From the NCBI GenBank assembly GCA_963667505.2, contig OY763490.2, positions 124,001 to 188,000 on the forward strand: a stretch of 64,000 bases of DNA, written 5' to 3'. This document shows positions 51,175-59,366 of this stretch, piece by piece. The notes under the pieces are model-generated. The model saw only the letters and a list, made by a program, of their open reading frames with translations, had not been told where the DNA came from and searched no databases. Within the stretch, counting starts at the first letter, position 1. Each line of letters starts with the position of its first letter. The position numbers and the translations under genes were made by a program. This DNA is from Aldehydirespirator sp963667505 (GTDB lineage Bacteria; Actinomycetota; Acidimicrobiia; Acidimicrobiales; Aldehydirespiratoraceae).

Positions 51175-52398
51175 CTATGGGGATAGGACAGTCTTCTGTC
51201 CCGAGAAATCGGTGACGCGGGCGATCAGGCGGTCGAGGATGTCGTCGAGGACGTCCCCAGACGTGCCGAAGTTGAGTCGCACGTGACCGTCGCCGTTGGT
51301 ACCGAACTCGGTGCCCTCGCTGAGGGCCACGCCGCCGCGCTCCAATAGACGGGCCGCAGGCGCGTCGCCCAGCCCGCAGGCCGAGACGTCCAGCCAGGCC
51401 AGGAACGTGGAGTCGGGCCGATGGAAGACGACCTCGGGTGCTTCGGCGCCCAGACGGCCGGCGAGGTGGTCGCGAAGCTCGTGCAGATGGGCCACTAGCC
51501 CGTCGGCCCAGGCCGCGCCGTGCGCCCAAGCCGCGATGGTGGCGTCGATGCCGGTCCGAGCCGCATGGCCCAACAGCAAAGGCGGATGGGCCTGACGTAC
51601 GCGGCGGCGCAGGTCGCGGTCGCCGTAGGCCATTATCGCGCAGCGCAGGCCCGACATCGCGAAAGTCTTGGCGGGCGACGTGACGGTCACCACCCGCTCG
51701 GCTGCGCCGGGAATGGACAGCATCGGCGTGAACGGGGCGGGGGAGTCCGGGTAGACGAGGTCGGCGTGGATCTCGTCGGACACCACGTAGAAGTCGTGAG
51801 CGTGGGCCAGTTCTACGATCCTCGTGAGCACGGCCGGGTCGGCCACCCGTCCGGTGGGGTTGTGGGGATGGCACCAGAGCAGCACACGGGCGTCGGGTTC
51901 CCGCTTTACGAGCGTCTCTAGATCGTCGGGATCGAGATGCCAGCCCCGACCGGGGTCGTAGCGCATCAGCCACTCGAGTTGGCGGCGACGGGCGGTGGGG
52001 CAGATCTGCAGAAAGATGTGGTAGATCGGCGGGGTGAGGATCACGCCGTTGCCCGGCTCGGCCAGTGCGGTAATCGCCGCAGTCACTCCCTGCAAGACGT
52101 CCACGCAGGTATGTACGAGACCCGGGTCGGGGCTCCAGCCGTAGCGGTCTGAGGCCCACGCCGCGAAGGCTGCGCCCACCTCGGCGTCGAGGTCGTGGTA
52201 GCCGAAGTCGGCTCGGTCCAGCGTGGTCCGCATGGCGTCGATGACCGGTGCTGGCGGCCGGAAGTCGTGTTCGGCCACCCACGCGGGCAGCGTTTCAGCG
52301 GCGTACTTCGACCACTTGGCGTTGCGGTTGGTGCGCTTCGTGGTGACATTGACGGCGGGGTCGAAGGCGCCCGGAGTCGAGCCGCCGGTACCAGTCAC
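51175..52398 (-). CDS. MalY/PatB-type aminotransferase (C-S lyase)
   Basis: A 407-residue fold-type I PLP enzyme. VTTKRTNRNAKWSKYA, LPAWVAEHDFRPP, GYHDLDAEVGAAFAAWASDR, VLLWCHPHNPTGRV, SDEIHADLVYP and the PLP lysine in TSPAKTFAMSGLR are typical of cystathionine beta-lyase PatB/MalY. It would cleave C-S bonds or transaminate. It is divergent from the SPFH gene, with palindrome copy 4 between them. Confidence 0.9.
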   Translation of the reverse strand: MTGTGGSTPGAFDPAVNVTTKRTNRNAKWSKYAAETLPAWVAEHDFRPPAPVIDAMRTTLDRADFGYHDLDAEVGAAFAAWASDRYGWSPDPGLVHTCVDVLQGVTAAITALAEPGNGVILTPPIYHIFLQICPTARRRQLEWLMRYDPGRGWHLDPDDLETLVKREPDARVLLWCHPHNPTGRVADPAVLTRIVELAHAHDFYVVSDEIHADLVYPDSPAPFTPMLSIPGAAERVVTVTSPAKTFAMSGLRCAIMAYGDRDLRRRVRQAHPPLLLGHAARTGIDATIAAWAHGAAWADGLVAHLHELRDHLAGRLGAEAPEVVFHRPDSTFLAWLDVSACGLGDAPAARLLERGGVALSEGTEFGTNGDGHVRLNFGTSGDVLDDILDRLIARVTDFSGQKTVLSP

Positions 52399-52439
52399 AG
52401 GCCGTCACGCTAGCGGTGCGGCACCGCGCCGCGCCGGGG

Positions 52440-52484
52440 AATTGGCAGCGTTTTGCACGGTATGCATGCATTTCGCTGCCAATT
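52440..52484. repeat. dispersed palindrome, copy 4
   Basis: AATTGGCAGCG (52440-52450) and CGCTGCCAATT (52474-52484) are perfect inverted ends; the inner TGCAC/GTATGCATGCA centre is also palindromic. A half element (AATTGGCAGCG) follows at 52512-52522. This copy lies between divergent genes, so it is not simply a terminator. Confidence 0.88.
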
Positions 52485-52556
52485 CGGTGTCGGTCTTGTG
52501 CTGGCTGGGGGAATTGGCAGCGGTGGAGGCCCACACGCTGTGACAGGATGATGGCC

Positions 52557-53486
52557 ATGAACGACTCGACCTCCGCAACCGACAGCCTTGAACCGCCCAA
52601 TACCGCCCTACCAGCAGACATGACCGCCCGCCCGGCCCGGACCAGACCGGGGATTCTCGGAGTGCTCATCGCGCTCGTCGGACTCGTGGTGATCGCGGCC
52701 GGAATCGTTGGCGTGGCCGCCGTGGCCTGGCCGCTGGTGTTCCTCATCCCCATCGGCGGTCTGGCCTTCGCGCTGGCGTTGCCGGGCCAGTACCTGGTGC
52801 AGCCCAACGAGGCGCTGGTGCTGATCCTTTTTGGCCGCTACCGGGGCACCGTCGAGCGGCCCGGCTGGCACCTGGCCAACCCGTTCACCCGCATGGAGTC
52901 CCGCAAAGTGTCGCTGAGGGTGCACAACTTCACCACCAGCGTCTCGAAGGTCAACGACGCCGAGGGCAATCCCATCGAGATATCCGCGGTGGTGGTGTGG
53001 CGGGTGGTCGACACCGCCGCAGCCGTGTTCGAGGTGGACGACTTCGAGGACTTCGTGCACGTCCAGAGCGAGACCGCCATCCGCCATCTGGGCACCCAGT
53101 ACCCCTATGACGACTTCGAGGGCGACCGCGTGTCGCTGCGCTCGGATCCCGACACGGTGGCGGCCACGCTGCACGCCGAGGTCCAGGACCGTCTTCACCG
53201 GGCCGGGGTCGAGGTGATCGAGACCCGGCTCAACCACCTGGCCTACGCCACCGAGATCGCCGAGGCCATGCTGCGCCGCCAGCAGGCCGCCGCGGTGGTG
53301 GCCGCCCGGCGCACCATTGTGGAGGGCGCGGTGGGCATGGTCGAGGACGCCCTTGCCTTGCTGACCGAGCGCTCGGTGGTCGAACTCGACGAGCAGGCCA
53401 AAGCCTCGATGGTGGCCAACCTGCTTGTCGTGCTCACCAGTGAGCAGCAGACCACGCCCATCGTCAACACCGGCGCGATCTCCTAG
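52557..53486 (+). CDS. SPFH/Band 7 (stomatin-like) membrane protein
   Basis: This 309-residue protein has an N-terminal hydrophobic hairpin (ILGVLIALVGLVVIAAGIVG and VFLIPIGGLAFALAL, about 33-75) and an SPFH domain beginning YLVQPNEALVLILFGRYRGT. The coiled region with RLNHLAYATEIAEAMLRRQQ and AAAVVAARRTIVEGAV closes it. SPFH proteins form membrane-bound cages and organise membrane proteases. The ATG at 52557 uses AGGATGA as ribosome-binding site; ATGs at 52548 and 52551 are alternatives. Confidence 0.9.
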   Translation: MNDSTSATDSLEPPNTALPADMTARPARTRPGILGVLIALVGLVVIAAGIVGVAAVAWPLVFLIPIGGLAFALALPGQYLVQPNEALVLILFGRYRGTVERPGWHLANPFTRMESRKVSLRVHNFTTSVSKVNDAEGNPIEISAVVVWRVVDTAAAVFEVDDFEDFVHVQSETAIRHLGTQYPYDDFEGDRVSLRSDPDTVAATLHAEVQDRLHRAGVEVIETRLNHLAYATEIAEAMLRRQQAAAVVAARRTIVEGAVGMVEDALALLTERSVVELDEQAKASMVANLLVVLTSEQQTTPIVNTGAIS

Positions 53487-53511
53487 CGGTCGCCCCGGTC
53501 GAGGCGACCGC
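53486..53511 (+). terminator. hairpin directly after the SPFH gene
   Basis: GCGGTCGCC (53486-53494) and GGCGACCGC (53503-53511) form a perfect 9-bp stem with an 8-nt loop starting at the last base of the stop codon. Palindrome copy 5 follows 7 bp later. Confidence 0.6.
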
Positions 53512-53517
53512 CAACCG

Positions 53518-53563
53518 AATTGGCAGCCTGGGGCGCGCTAGACGGCATCCGCGGCTGCCAGTT
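53518..53563. repeat. dispersed palindrome, copy 5
   Basis: AATTGGCAGC (53518-53527) and GCTGCCAGTT (53554-53563) flank a diverged GC-rich centre. It sits between the convergent SPFH and amidohydrolase genes. Confidence 0.82.
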
Positions 53564-53612
53564 CCGGGGACGGTTGCGGGCTTCGATCACCCGGAGGGCG
53601 GAGTGCGCCACG

Positions 53613-54533
53613 TCAGCTGATCGCGGTGCCGTAGCTGGCGTCGGCGAGTTGCTGCTTGGCGTCCTCCACGGTGGCGGGAGGCGCGGTGGGAGTGATGCCG
53701 ACGAGCCGGGCGATGTTGTTGCCCATGTAGTCCTCGAGCTGGTCCTCGCTGGCGTTGATGCCCTGGGGGGCGTCGTGGCAGAGGACCTCGAGGTGGGTGA
53801 GCCACATGCCGGGGTCGTTGGGCGGGGAGTCGGTGCCGAACACGAGACGGTCGCGGGGCATCTCCTTGGCGAACTCCACGATGCGGGACTGCAGCAGCCA
53901 GCCCGACTCGCCGTACACGTTGGGGGAGTCCATGATCATCCAGAACGCCTCGAAGCAGTACACGCCGCCGGTCTGCACGCCGAAGTGTCCGATGATGAAG
54001 TCCACGCTGGGGAACTCCCGGATGATGGGATAGAACTGGGTCGGGATCGAGTACGGGCCGTCGCCGGTGTGGATCAGCACGACCACGCCCAGCTCGTCGC
54101 ACTTGCGCATCACCGGGCGCAGCCAGTCCAGGGCCCGGTCGGGCCGGTAGGCGTGCATGTTGGCGTGCAGCTTCAGCATCTTGAAGCCGTACTCCTTGAC
54201 ATGGAACTCCAGTTCGGCCGCGCCGTTGTCGGGGCCGAAGCGGGGGTTGTAGTTGAAGTTGCCGATGAACCGGTCGGGATAGCGCTGGGTGAGCTCGGCT
54301 ACGTAGGCCATGTAGTCGCGGATGCCCTCGCGGCCCGAGCGCCCGCCGTCGCGCCAGGCCGTGTTGCCCGGCGGGGGCTGGATGAAGCCCATGTCGATGC
54401 GGCGGGGCTTGCCGTTGATCCAGTACGGGCCGTCCATCATCTTGAGCATCCGCTCGCCGGTGAAGGGTTCGCCGGTGTGGCGCCAAGCCTCATCCACCAC
54501 GTTGGTGGGATGCAGATGGGTGTCGATGATCAT
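53613..54533 (-). CDS. amidohydrolase-2 family hydrolase
   Basis: A 306-residue PF04909 protein with the metal motif MIIDTHLHPTNVVDEAWRHT at its start. YGFKMLKLHANMHAYRPDR, VVLIHTGDGPYSIPTQF, VDFIIGHFG and LVFGTDSPPNDPG complete the barrel active site. The substrate is unknown. It lies convergent to the SPFH gene and divergent from the LLM oxidoreductase. Confidence 0.85.
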   Translation of the reverse strand: MIIDTHLHPTNVVDEAWRHTGEPFTGERMLKMMDGPYWINGKPRRIDMGFIQPPPGNTAWRDGGRSGREGIRDYMAYVAELTQRYPDRFIGNFNYNPRFGPDNGAAELEFHVKEYGFKMLKLHANMHAYRPDRALDWLRPVMRKCDELGVVVLIHTGDGPYSIPTQFYPIIREFPSVDFIIGHFGVQTGGVYCFEAFWMIMDSPNVYGESGWLLQSRIVEFAKEMPRDRLVFGTDSPPNDPGMWLTHLEVLCHDAPQGINASEDQLEDYMGNNIARLVGITPTAPPATVEDAKQQLADASYGTAIS

Positions 54534-54859
54534 CGCGATACCTCTCTGTCGGGTGCCTGCGGATATGCCCGAAGGCGACGGATGTGCTCGAAGGCTCGAG
54601 CGGGCGAGCGTGGCGCGCGCCCTGCTCGCAGCGATACATGTAGCACGTCACCCACCCTTGCACGAACCGCTCGAGCCACTGCCCCACGGCTTCGCTCCGC
54701 GCTTCACGCTGTGCGGGGCGCCTGTGGCCCTGGCCGCTCGGCGGCTTGGCTCGGGGCTGTCGTGGGCGCGGCCGCCGGGAGCATCGGGGGCTGTCGTCGG
54801 TGCGGGCGCGGTTGTGAGGTGGCTACGGTGGTCGGCCCCTGGTACCAAGGAGAAACAGG
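54534..54859. other. 326-bp divergent intergenic region
   Basis: The region holds the starts of the amidohydrolase and LLM genes. A GC-rich segment repeats GGGGCTGTCGT (54756 and 54789 area). AAGGAG at 54847-54852 is the ribosome-binding site of the LLM gene. No convincing gene or operator was seen. Confidence 0.45.
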
Positions 54860-55726
54860 ATGAAGTTCGGGATCTCTTTCGCCAACGTCGGAACCTTCGT
54901 CAAGGGCAAGGGCGCGGCCCGGCTAGCCCAGGCCGCCGAGGCCGCCGGGTTCGACTCGCTGTGGACGGTGGAGCACATCCTGTACCCGGAGGGCTACGAG
55001 TCCAAGTACCCGTACGCGCCCGACGGCAAGATGCCGGGCTCGGGCAGCAACCCGATACCCGATCCGCTGGTGTGGCTGGGCTACACCGCGGCGGTCACGT
55101 CCACCATCCGTTTGGCCACTGGCATCTCGCTGCTTCCCGAGCGCCATCCCCTCACCTTCGCCAAGGAGGTGGCCAGCCTCGACGTGCTGTCGGGCGGACG
55201 GGTCACGCTCGGTGTGGGGATCGGCTGGCTGCGCGAGGAGTTCGACGCGCTCGGCGTGCCTTGGGCTCGCCGCGGCGCCCGAACCGAGGAGTACGTGGAG
55301 GTCATGCGGCGGGTCTGGGCCGAGGACGACGTCACCTTCGAAGGCGAGTTTGTGTCGTTCCGTCGGGCCAGCTCCAACCCCAAGCCGGCAGCGGGACGGG
55401 TGCCGGTGCATATCGGAGGCCATAGTGAGGCCGCGGCCCGTCGGGCTGGGCGCATCGGCGACGGGCTGTTCCTGGCCGGCGGCGACATGGCCCACCTGCT
55501 GGAGCTGGCCCGCAACACCGCGGCCGACTGCGGGCGCGACCCGGAGGCTCTGGAGATGTCCGTCGTGCACCTCGGCCTGTTCGGTGACGACCCGGCCGCG
55601 GCGGTGCAGGAGGCCGAGTCGTGGGGGGTGCAGCGGCTGATGGTCCCCTCCTTCTTCTACTTCCGCAACACCGCCGAAGGCCTGGCCGCTTTCGGCGAGT
55701 CGGTGATCGCTCCCCATTCCGGGTGA
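54860..55726 (+). CDS. LLM-class F420-dependent oxidoreductase
   Basis: A 288-residue luciferase-like TIM barrel of the F420-dependent actinobacterial type. KFGISFANVGTFVKGKG, SLWTVEHILYPEGYESKYPY, TGISLLPERHPLTFAKEVAS, RVTLGVGIGWLREEFDALGV and VPVHIGGHSEAAARRAGRI are typical. It would transfer hydride between F420H2 and an unknown substrate. An AAGGAG site precedes the ATG. Confidence 0.92.
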   Translation: MKFGISFANVGTFVKGKGAARLAQAAEAAGFDSLWTVEHILYPEGYESKYPYAPDGKMPGSGSNPIPDPLVWLGYTAAVTSTIRLATGISLLPERHPLTFAKEVASLDVLSGGRVTLGVGIGWLREEFDALGVPWARRGARTEEYVEVMRRVWAEDDVTFEGEFVSFRRASSNPKPAAGRVPVHIGGHSEAAARRAGRIGDGLFLAGGDMAHLLELARNTAADCGRDPEALEMSVVHLGLFGDDPAAAVQEAESWGVQRLMVPSFFYFRNTAEGLAAFGESVIAPHSG

Positions 55727-55749
55727 GTTGGCCTCTCGCTGCGCCCGGG

Positions 55750-55910
55750 GCGAGATGACCTGTCGCAGCGTCCGGGGTGAGATGACCCTTTAACGGGGTT
55801 AGACGACCTCTCTAGCGGTGAGGCGACCTGTCGCAGCGTCCAGGGTGGGATGGCCTGTCGCACCGTCCAGGGTGGGGTGACCACTTGCAGCGTCCGAGAC
55901 TGGGACTGAC
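55750..55910. repeat. degenerate 27-bp tandem repeat
   Basis: About six degenerate units with a 27-bp period fill the gap between the convergent LLM and Ppx/GppA genes. The two best units begin CCTGTCGCASCGTCCAGGGT at about 55827 and 55854. Confidence 0.75.
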
Positions 55911-55924
55911 CCGAGCGGGCGCGG

Positions 55925-57541
55925 TCACGGGGTTGCTTCTGAGCGGCTGTAGACCGGATGGGCGGACGGCGGCGGGTCGCCGTTGCGCTCGACCACGCGG
56001 AACTCGATGCGGCGGCCCAGGGCGTCAGCCAGCAGTCCCGCGCTGCGGCGGGCCGTGAACAGCTCGATTTCCACGCCGACGCCCTCGGCCACGTCCACCT
56101 CGACGTGCACCGTGTCGTGCTCGACGGTGGCGTGGAGGCGGTGCACGGCCCGCCGGTACGTGCGGTCCAGCGCGATGCCCACTCGCAGGAGCCCGGCCAG
56201 CACCCGCACCCGGTAGCGGTCGGCCTCGCTCAGCTTGATGTAGTTGGCGTGGCGCGGCCGGGGCTCGCTCTTGCGGTGATAGCGGGCCACCAGCGCGATC
56301 AGCTCCAGCTCGCCCTCGGTGAAGCCTGCGAGGCGCTCGCTGTTGCGGATCAGGTAGTAGGAGTGCTTGTGGTGCGAGGAGTGGGCCACGAAGCGGCCGA
56401 TGTTGTGCAGCAACCCTGCGGCCTCCAGCAACTCGCTGTCGGCGATTCCCAGGCCGTGGGCCGTCTGGGTTTCGTCGAAGAGCTCTAGGGCCAGGTCGGC
56501 GGCGTGCTCGGCGTGGGCCAGGTCCTCGTGGTAGCTGCGGGCCAGGGCCAGCGCGCTGGAGCGGCGCAGGTCGCTGAGATGGTGCAGCCCGTCGTCGCGG
56601 GAGCGGTCCCGGCGATTGAAGCGGTCCAGCAGCAGCCCCTCCCGCAACGCCCCGGTGGACACCAACATCGACTTGACCCCCAGGGTCTTGAAGAGCTGCC
56701 TCAGCAGCACGGCGCCGGCCACGATCACATCGCGGCGGCCAGGGTCGAGGCCGGGCACCTCCACACGGTCCTCGGGACGGGGTCGGGCGATCAGATCGCT
56801 CACCACGGCCTTCAGCTCGGATCGCTCGATGGTGGCGTTGGCCGCGCTTCTGAGGGACTCGCCCCGGCGGGCCGCGCACAGGTAGGCCACCGAGGCGATC
56901 GTGCCCGAGCATCCCACCGCCACCTCGAAGCCGAGGGCTCGAGCCTCGCGGGCCACCGGAGCCACGAACGACCGGATGTGGCGGCGGCAGGCCTTCACCG
57001 CGCCGTCGGTGATCACGCCGTCGGGGAAGAACCGGTCGGTGAGGCGGATATGGCCGAGCTTGAGGCTTCGGGCCAAGGCGGGCGCGGTGCCGTTGCCGAC
57101 GATCACCTCGCTGGAACCGCCGCCGATGTCGATCACTAGGTGCGGCTTGCCGGCGATCGGCACTGCGCTCATCGCGCCCAGATGGATCAGCCGGGCCTCC
57201 TCGGTGCCCGACACGACCTGCACGGTCACCCCGGCCTCGACGTGGGCTCGACGCAGGAAGTCGCCCTGGTTGTCGGCCTCTCGCACCGCGCTGGTGGCCA
57301 CCGCCACGATCTCGGCTTCGTGGGCCTCGGCAACGTGGCGGCACTCCTCGAGCGCGGCGATGGCCCGGTCGATGGCGTCGGGCCGCAGCTGCTTCATGTC
57401 GGTTCCGCCCCGGCCGAGCCGCACCGGCATCCGCTCGCGGGCGAGCACTTCCGGCGAGCCGCCGGGAACTTGCCGGGCGATCACCATGTGCACCGAGTTG
57501 GTGCCCACATCGATGGCCGCCAACGCCCGCGAGCCGGTCAT
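55925..57541 (-). CDS. exopolyphosphatase/guanosine pentaphosphate phosphatase (Ppx/GppA)
   Basis: A 538-residue ASKHA-fold phosphatase. Phosphate-binding motifs are AAIDVGTNSVHMVIAR, VATSAVREADN, VVSGTEEARLIHLG and VIDIGGGSSEV. A C-terminal HD-like domain contains AAGLLHNIGRFVAHSSHHKH followed by SYYLI. It degrades polyphosphate or pppGpp. The length fits the two-domain (Ppx2/GppA) type. A hydrolase gene lies 6 bp upstream on the same strand. Confidence 0.93.
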   Translation of the reverse strand: MTGSRALAAIDVGTNSVHMVIARQVPGGSPEVLARERMPVRLGRGGTDMKQLRPDAIDRAIAALEECRHVAEAHEAEIVAVATSAVREADNQGDFLRRAHVEAGVTVQVVSGTEEARLIHLGAMSAVPIAGKPHLVIDIGGGSSEVIVGNGTAPALARSLKLGHIRLTDRFFPDGVITDGAVKACRRHIRSFVAPVAREARALGFEVAVGCSGTIASVAYLCAARRGESLRSAANATIERSELKAVVSDLIARPRPEDRVEVPGLDPGRRDVIVAGAVLLRQLFKTLGVKSMLVSTGALREGLLLDRFNRRDRSRDDGLHHLSDLRRSSALALARSYHEDLAHAEHAADLALELFDETQTAHGLGIADSELLEAAGLLHNIGRFVAHSSHHKHSYYLIRNSERLAGFTEGELELIALVARYHRKSEPRPRHANYIKLSEADRYRVRVLAGLLRVGIALDRTYRRAVHRLHATVEHDTVHVEVDVAEGVGVEIELFTARRSAGLLADALGRRIEFRVVERNGDPPPSAHPVYSRSEATP

Positions 57542-57547
57542 GCGGGT

Positions 57548-58237
57548 TCAGGCGGAGTCAGCGGCGGTAAGGACTTCGCGCACCATCGAGGCGATCGCCG
57601 CGGAATCGGTGCGCATCAGCCGGTGTCGGCCGCCCTCCACCACTTGGTGGCGGACGTCGGCGAGCTTGCGGGCCATGTACTGGTTGGCACCGAGAAAGGC
57701 CTTGTCCCGGCTGCCCACCATCAGGCCGACCGGCACGGCCACCTCGGCGAGGCGGTCTATCACCAGCGAGTCGACGTGGAGACCCGCTCTGGCCGCGACC
57801 GGGGGGATCTTGAGACTGGGGACGCTCAGATGGACTCGGTCGTTCCAGTCCTGCATGGCAGCGGCGTCACGGAAGCCGGGTCCGGCGGCCACCAGCACTA
57901 GGCCGCGCAGCACCCCGGGCCGGGTGAGGCTGTGGGCCAGGCCCAGGTATCCGCCCAGTGAGTGCCCCACGTACACCGCCGGGCCGGTGCGGGCCAGCAC
58001 AGCGTCGATGGAGGCCAGCACGGCCTCCCGCTCGTAGGCGGCCGCCTCGGTCGGGGCGGGCGAGCGGCCGTGGCCGGGAAGGTCGATGGTCGTGCAGGCG
58101 CAGTCGCGGGCGAGGTCGGCCACGGCCTCGTCCCACACCGACGATTCGTCGCCCATCCCGTGCACGAGCACCACCGCCGGCCCGGCGCCGGTCGTGTCGG
58201 TGTGCAGCCGCGCGGCCACCGGTGCCGGTGTGGTCAC
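57548..58237 (-). CDS. alpha/beta hydrolase
   Basis: This 229-residue alpha/beta hydrolase has VVLVHGMGDESSVWDE (oxyanion region), VYVGHSLGGYLGLAHS (serine elbow), GLMVGSRDKAFL (acid) and VEGGRHRLM (histidine). The substrate is unknown. It sits 6 bp upstream of the Ppx/GppA gene on the same strand and probably shares its transcript. Confidence 0.87.
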   Translation of the reverse strand: MTTPAPVAARLHTDTTGAGPAVVLVHGMGDESSVWDEAVADLARDCACTTIDLPGHGRSPAPTEAAAYEREAVLASIDAVLARTGPAVYVGHSLGGYLGLAHSLTRPGVLRGLVLVAAGPGFRDAAAMQDWNDRVHLSVPSLKIPPVAARAGLHVDSLVIDRLAEVAVPVGLMVGSRDKAFLGANQYMARKLADVRHQVVEGGRHRLMRTDSAAIASMVREVLTAADSA

Positions 58238-58304
58238 CGGATCGGGTCCCCTGTCTGTGCCCGGGTCGCGGTGTGCGGCGGCTCGTCCACCGGAGAGGGT
58301 TTGG

Positions 58305-59219
58305 TCACGCTTCGGGGAGGATGTCGGGTTCCACGTACATGGGGTGGGCGATGGGCACGGCGGTCCGGGTGTTGGTCTCCACCCGGTTTATGGCCTCGGC
58401 GAGCTCGGCCGTGCTGTATCCGGGGTCGAAGGCCACCTTGGCCGCCACCAGCAGCTCGTCCGGGCCGATGTGCTGGGTCTGCAAGTGGATCAGGCCGGTG
58501 ACGCCGTCGGTCGATTCGATGGCCCGGCGGATGGCGGACGCGTCGGCGGCGGTGGCGCCCTCGCCCAGCAGCAGGCTGCGCATCTCCACGGCCAGCACCA
58601 CCGCGATGAGCCCCAGCAGCACACCGATGGAAAGCGTGCCGATGCCGTCCCACACGGGAGCGTCGAACACGACCGCGATCATCAACGCCCCCAGGGCCAG
58701 CACCAGGCCCGCCAGCGCGCCCAGATCCTCGAGCAGCACCACGGGCAGCTCCGGTGACCGCGACCGGCGGACGAAGCTCACCCACGACGCCGAGCCTCGA
58801 ACCCGGTTCGACTCGACCACCGCAGTGCGCATGGAGAAGCCCTCCAGCACGATCCCCACGCTCAGCACGGCGAAAGCCCACGCCGGAGCGTCGATCTCAT
58901 GGGGATGGCGGATCTTCTCGACGCCCTCGTAGAGCGCGAACAACGAGCCCACCGTGAACAGCACGAGCGCCACCACGAACGACCAGAAATAGCGCTCCCG
59001 ACCGAAGCCGAAGGGATGCTCGGGCGTGGCGTCCCGTCGGGCGAGGCGTCCTCCGAGCAGCAGCAGGGCCTGGTTGCTGGTGTCGGCGACGCTGTGTATG
59101 GCCTCGGCCAGCATCGACGACGCTCCGGTGAACGCGAAGGCCACGAACTTGGCGATCGCGATGCCGAGGTTGGCGAAGAACGCAGCCAGGATCGCCTTCG
59201 TGCCTCCGCCCGCAGCCAT
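58305..59219 (-). CDS. cation diffusion facilitator family transporter
   Basis: A 304-residue CDF protein. AAFFANLGIAIAKFVAFAFTGASSMLAEAIHS, continuing SVADTSNQALL, is the first helix pair with the HxxxD metal site. FGFGRERYFWSFVVALVLFT follows, then a cytoplasmic C-terminal domain with HLQTQHIGPDELLVAAKV. It exports divalent cations such as Zn, Fe or Mn in exchange for protons. Confidence 0.9.
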   Translation of the reverse strand: MAAGGGTKAILAAFFANLGIAIAKFVAFAFTGASSMLAEAIHSVADTSNQALLLLGGRLARRDATPEHPFGFGRERYFWSFVVALVLFTVGSLFALYEGVEKIRHPHEIDAPAWAFAVLSVGIVLEGFSMRTAVVESNRVRGSASWVSFVRRSRSPELPVVLLEDLGALAGLVLALGALMIAVVFDAPVWDGIGTLSIGVLLGLIAVVLAVEMRSLLLGEGATAADASAIRRAIESTDGVTGLIHLQTQHIGPDELLVAAKVAFDPGYSTAELAEAINRVETNTRTAVPIAHPMYVEPDILPEA

Positions 59220-59366
59220 GGCCGGTGAGGCTATCCCTGTCGCTCAGCCGTGCAGTCCGCTTGGTGTGTTGGTGCCCGCTCGGTCTGCTGGCTTGTTGCG
59301 TTGGTGCCCCGTTCTGTGTGTTGGTACTGGTGGAGCGACTGGGGCACGGGGATACGGTCGGATTCA

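Noticed and set aside
48885..53563. Palindromes as ordinary rho-independent terminators
   Set aside because: One copy lies between divergent starts, T-tracts are absent, and the AATTGGCAGC arm sequence is conserved beyond what a hairpin needs.
54490..54687. 65-codon minus-strand ORF upstream of the amidohydrolase
   Set aside because: It overlaps the amidohydrolase start in another frame, lacks a ribosome-binding site and shows no recognisable family.
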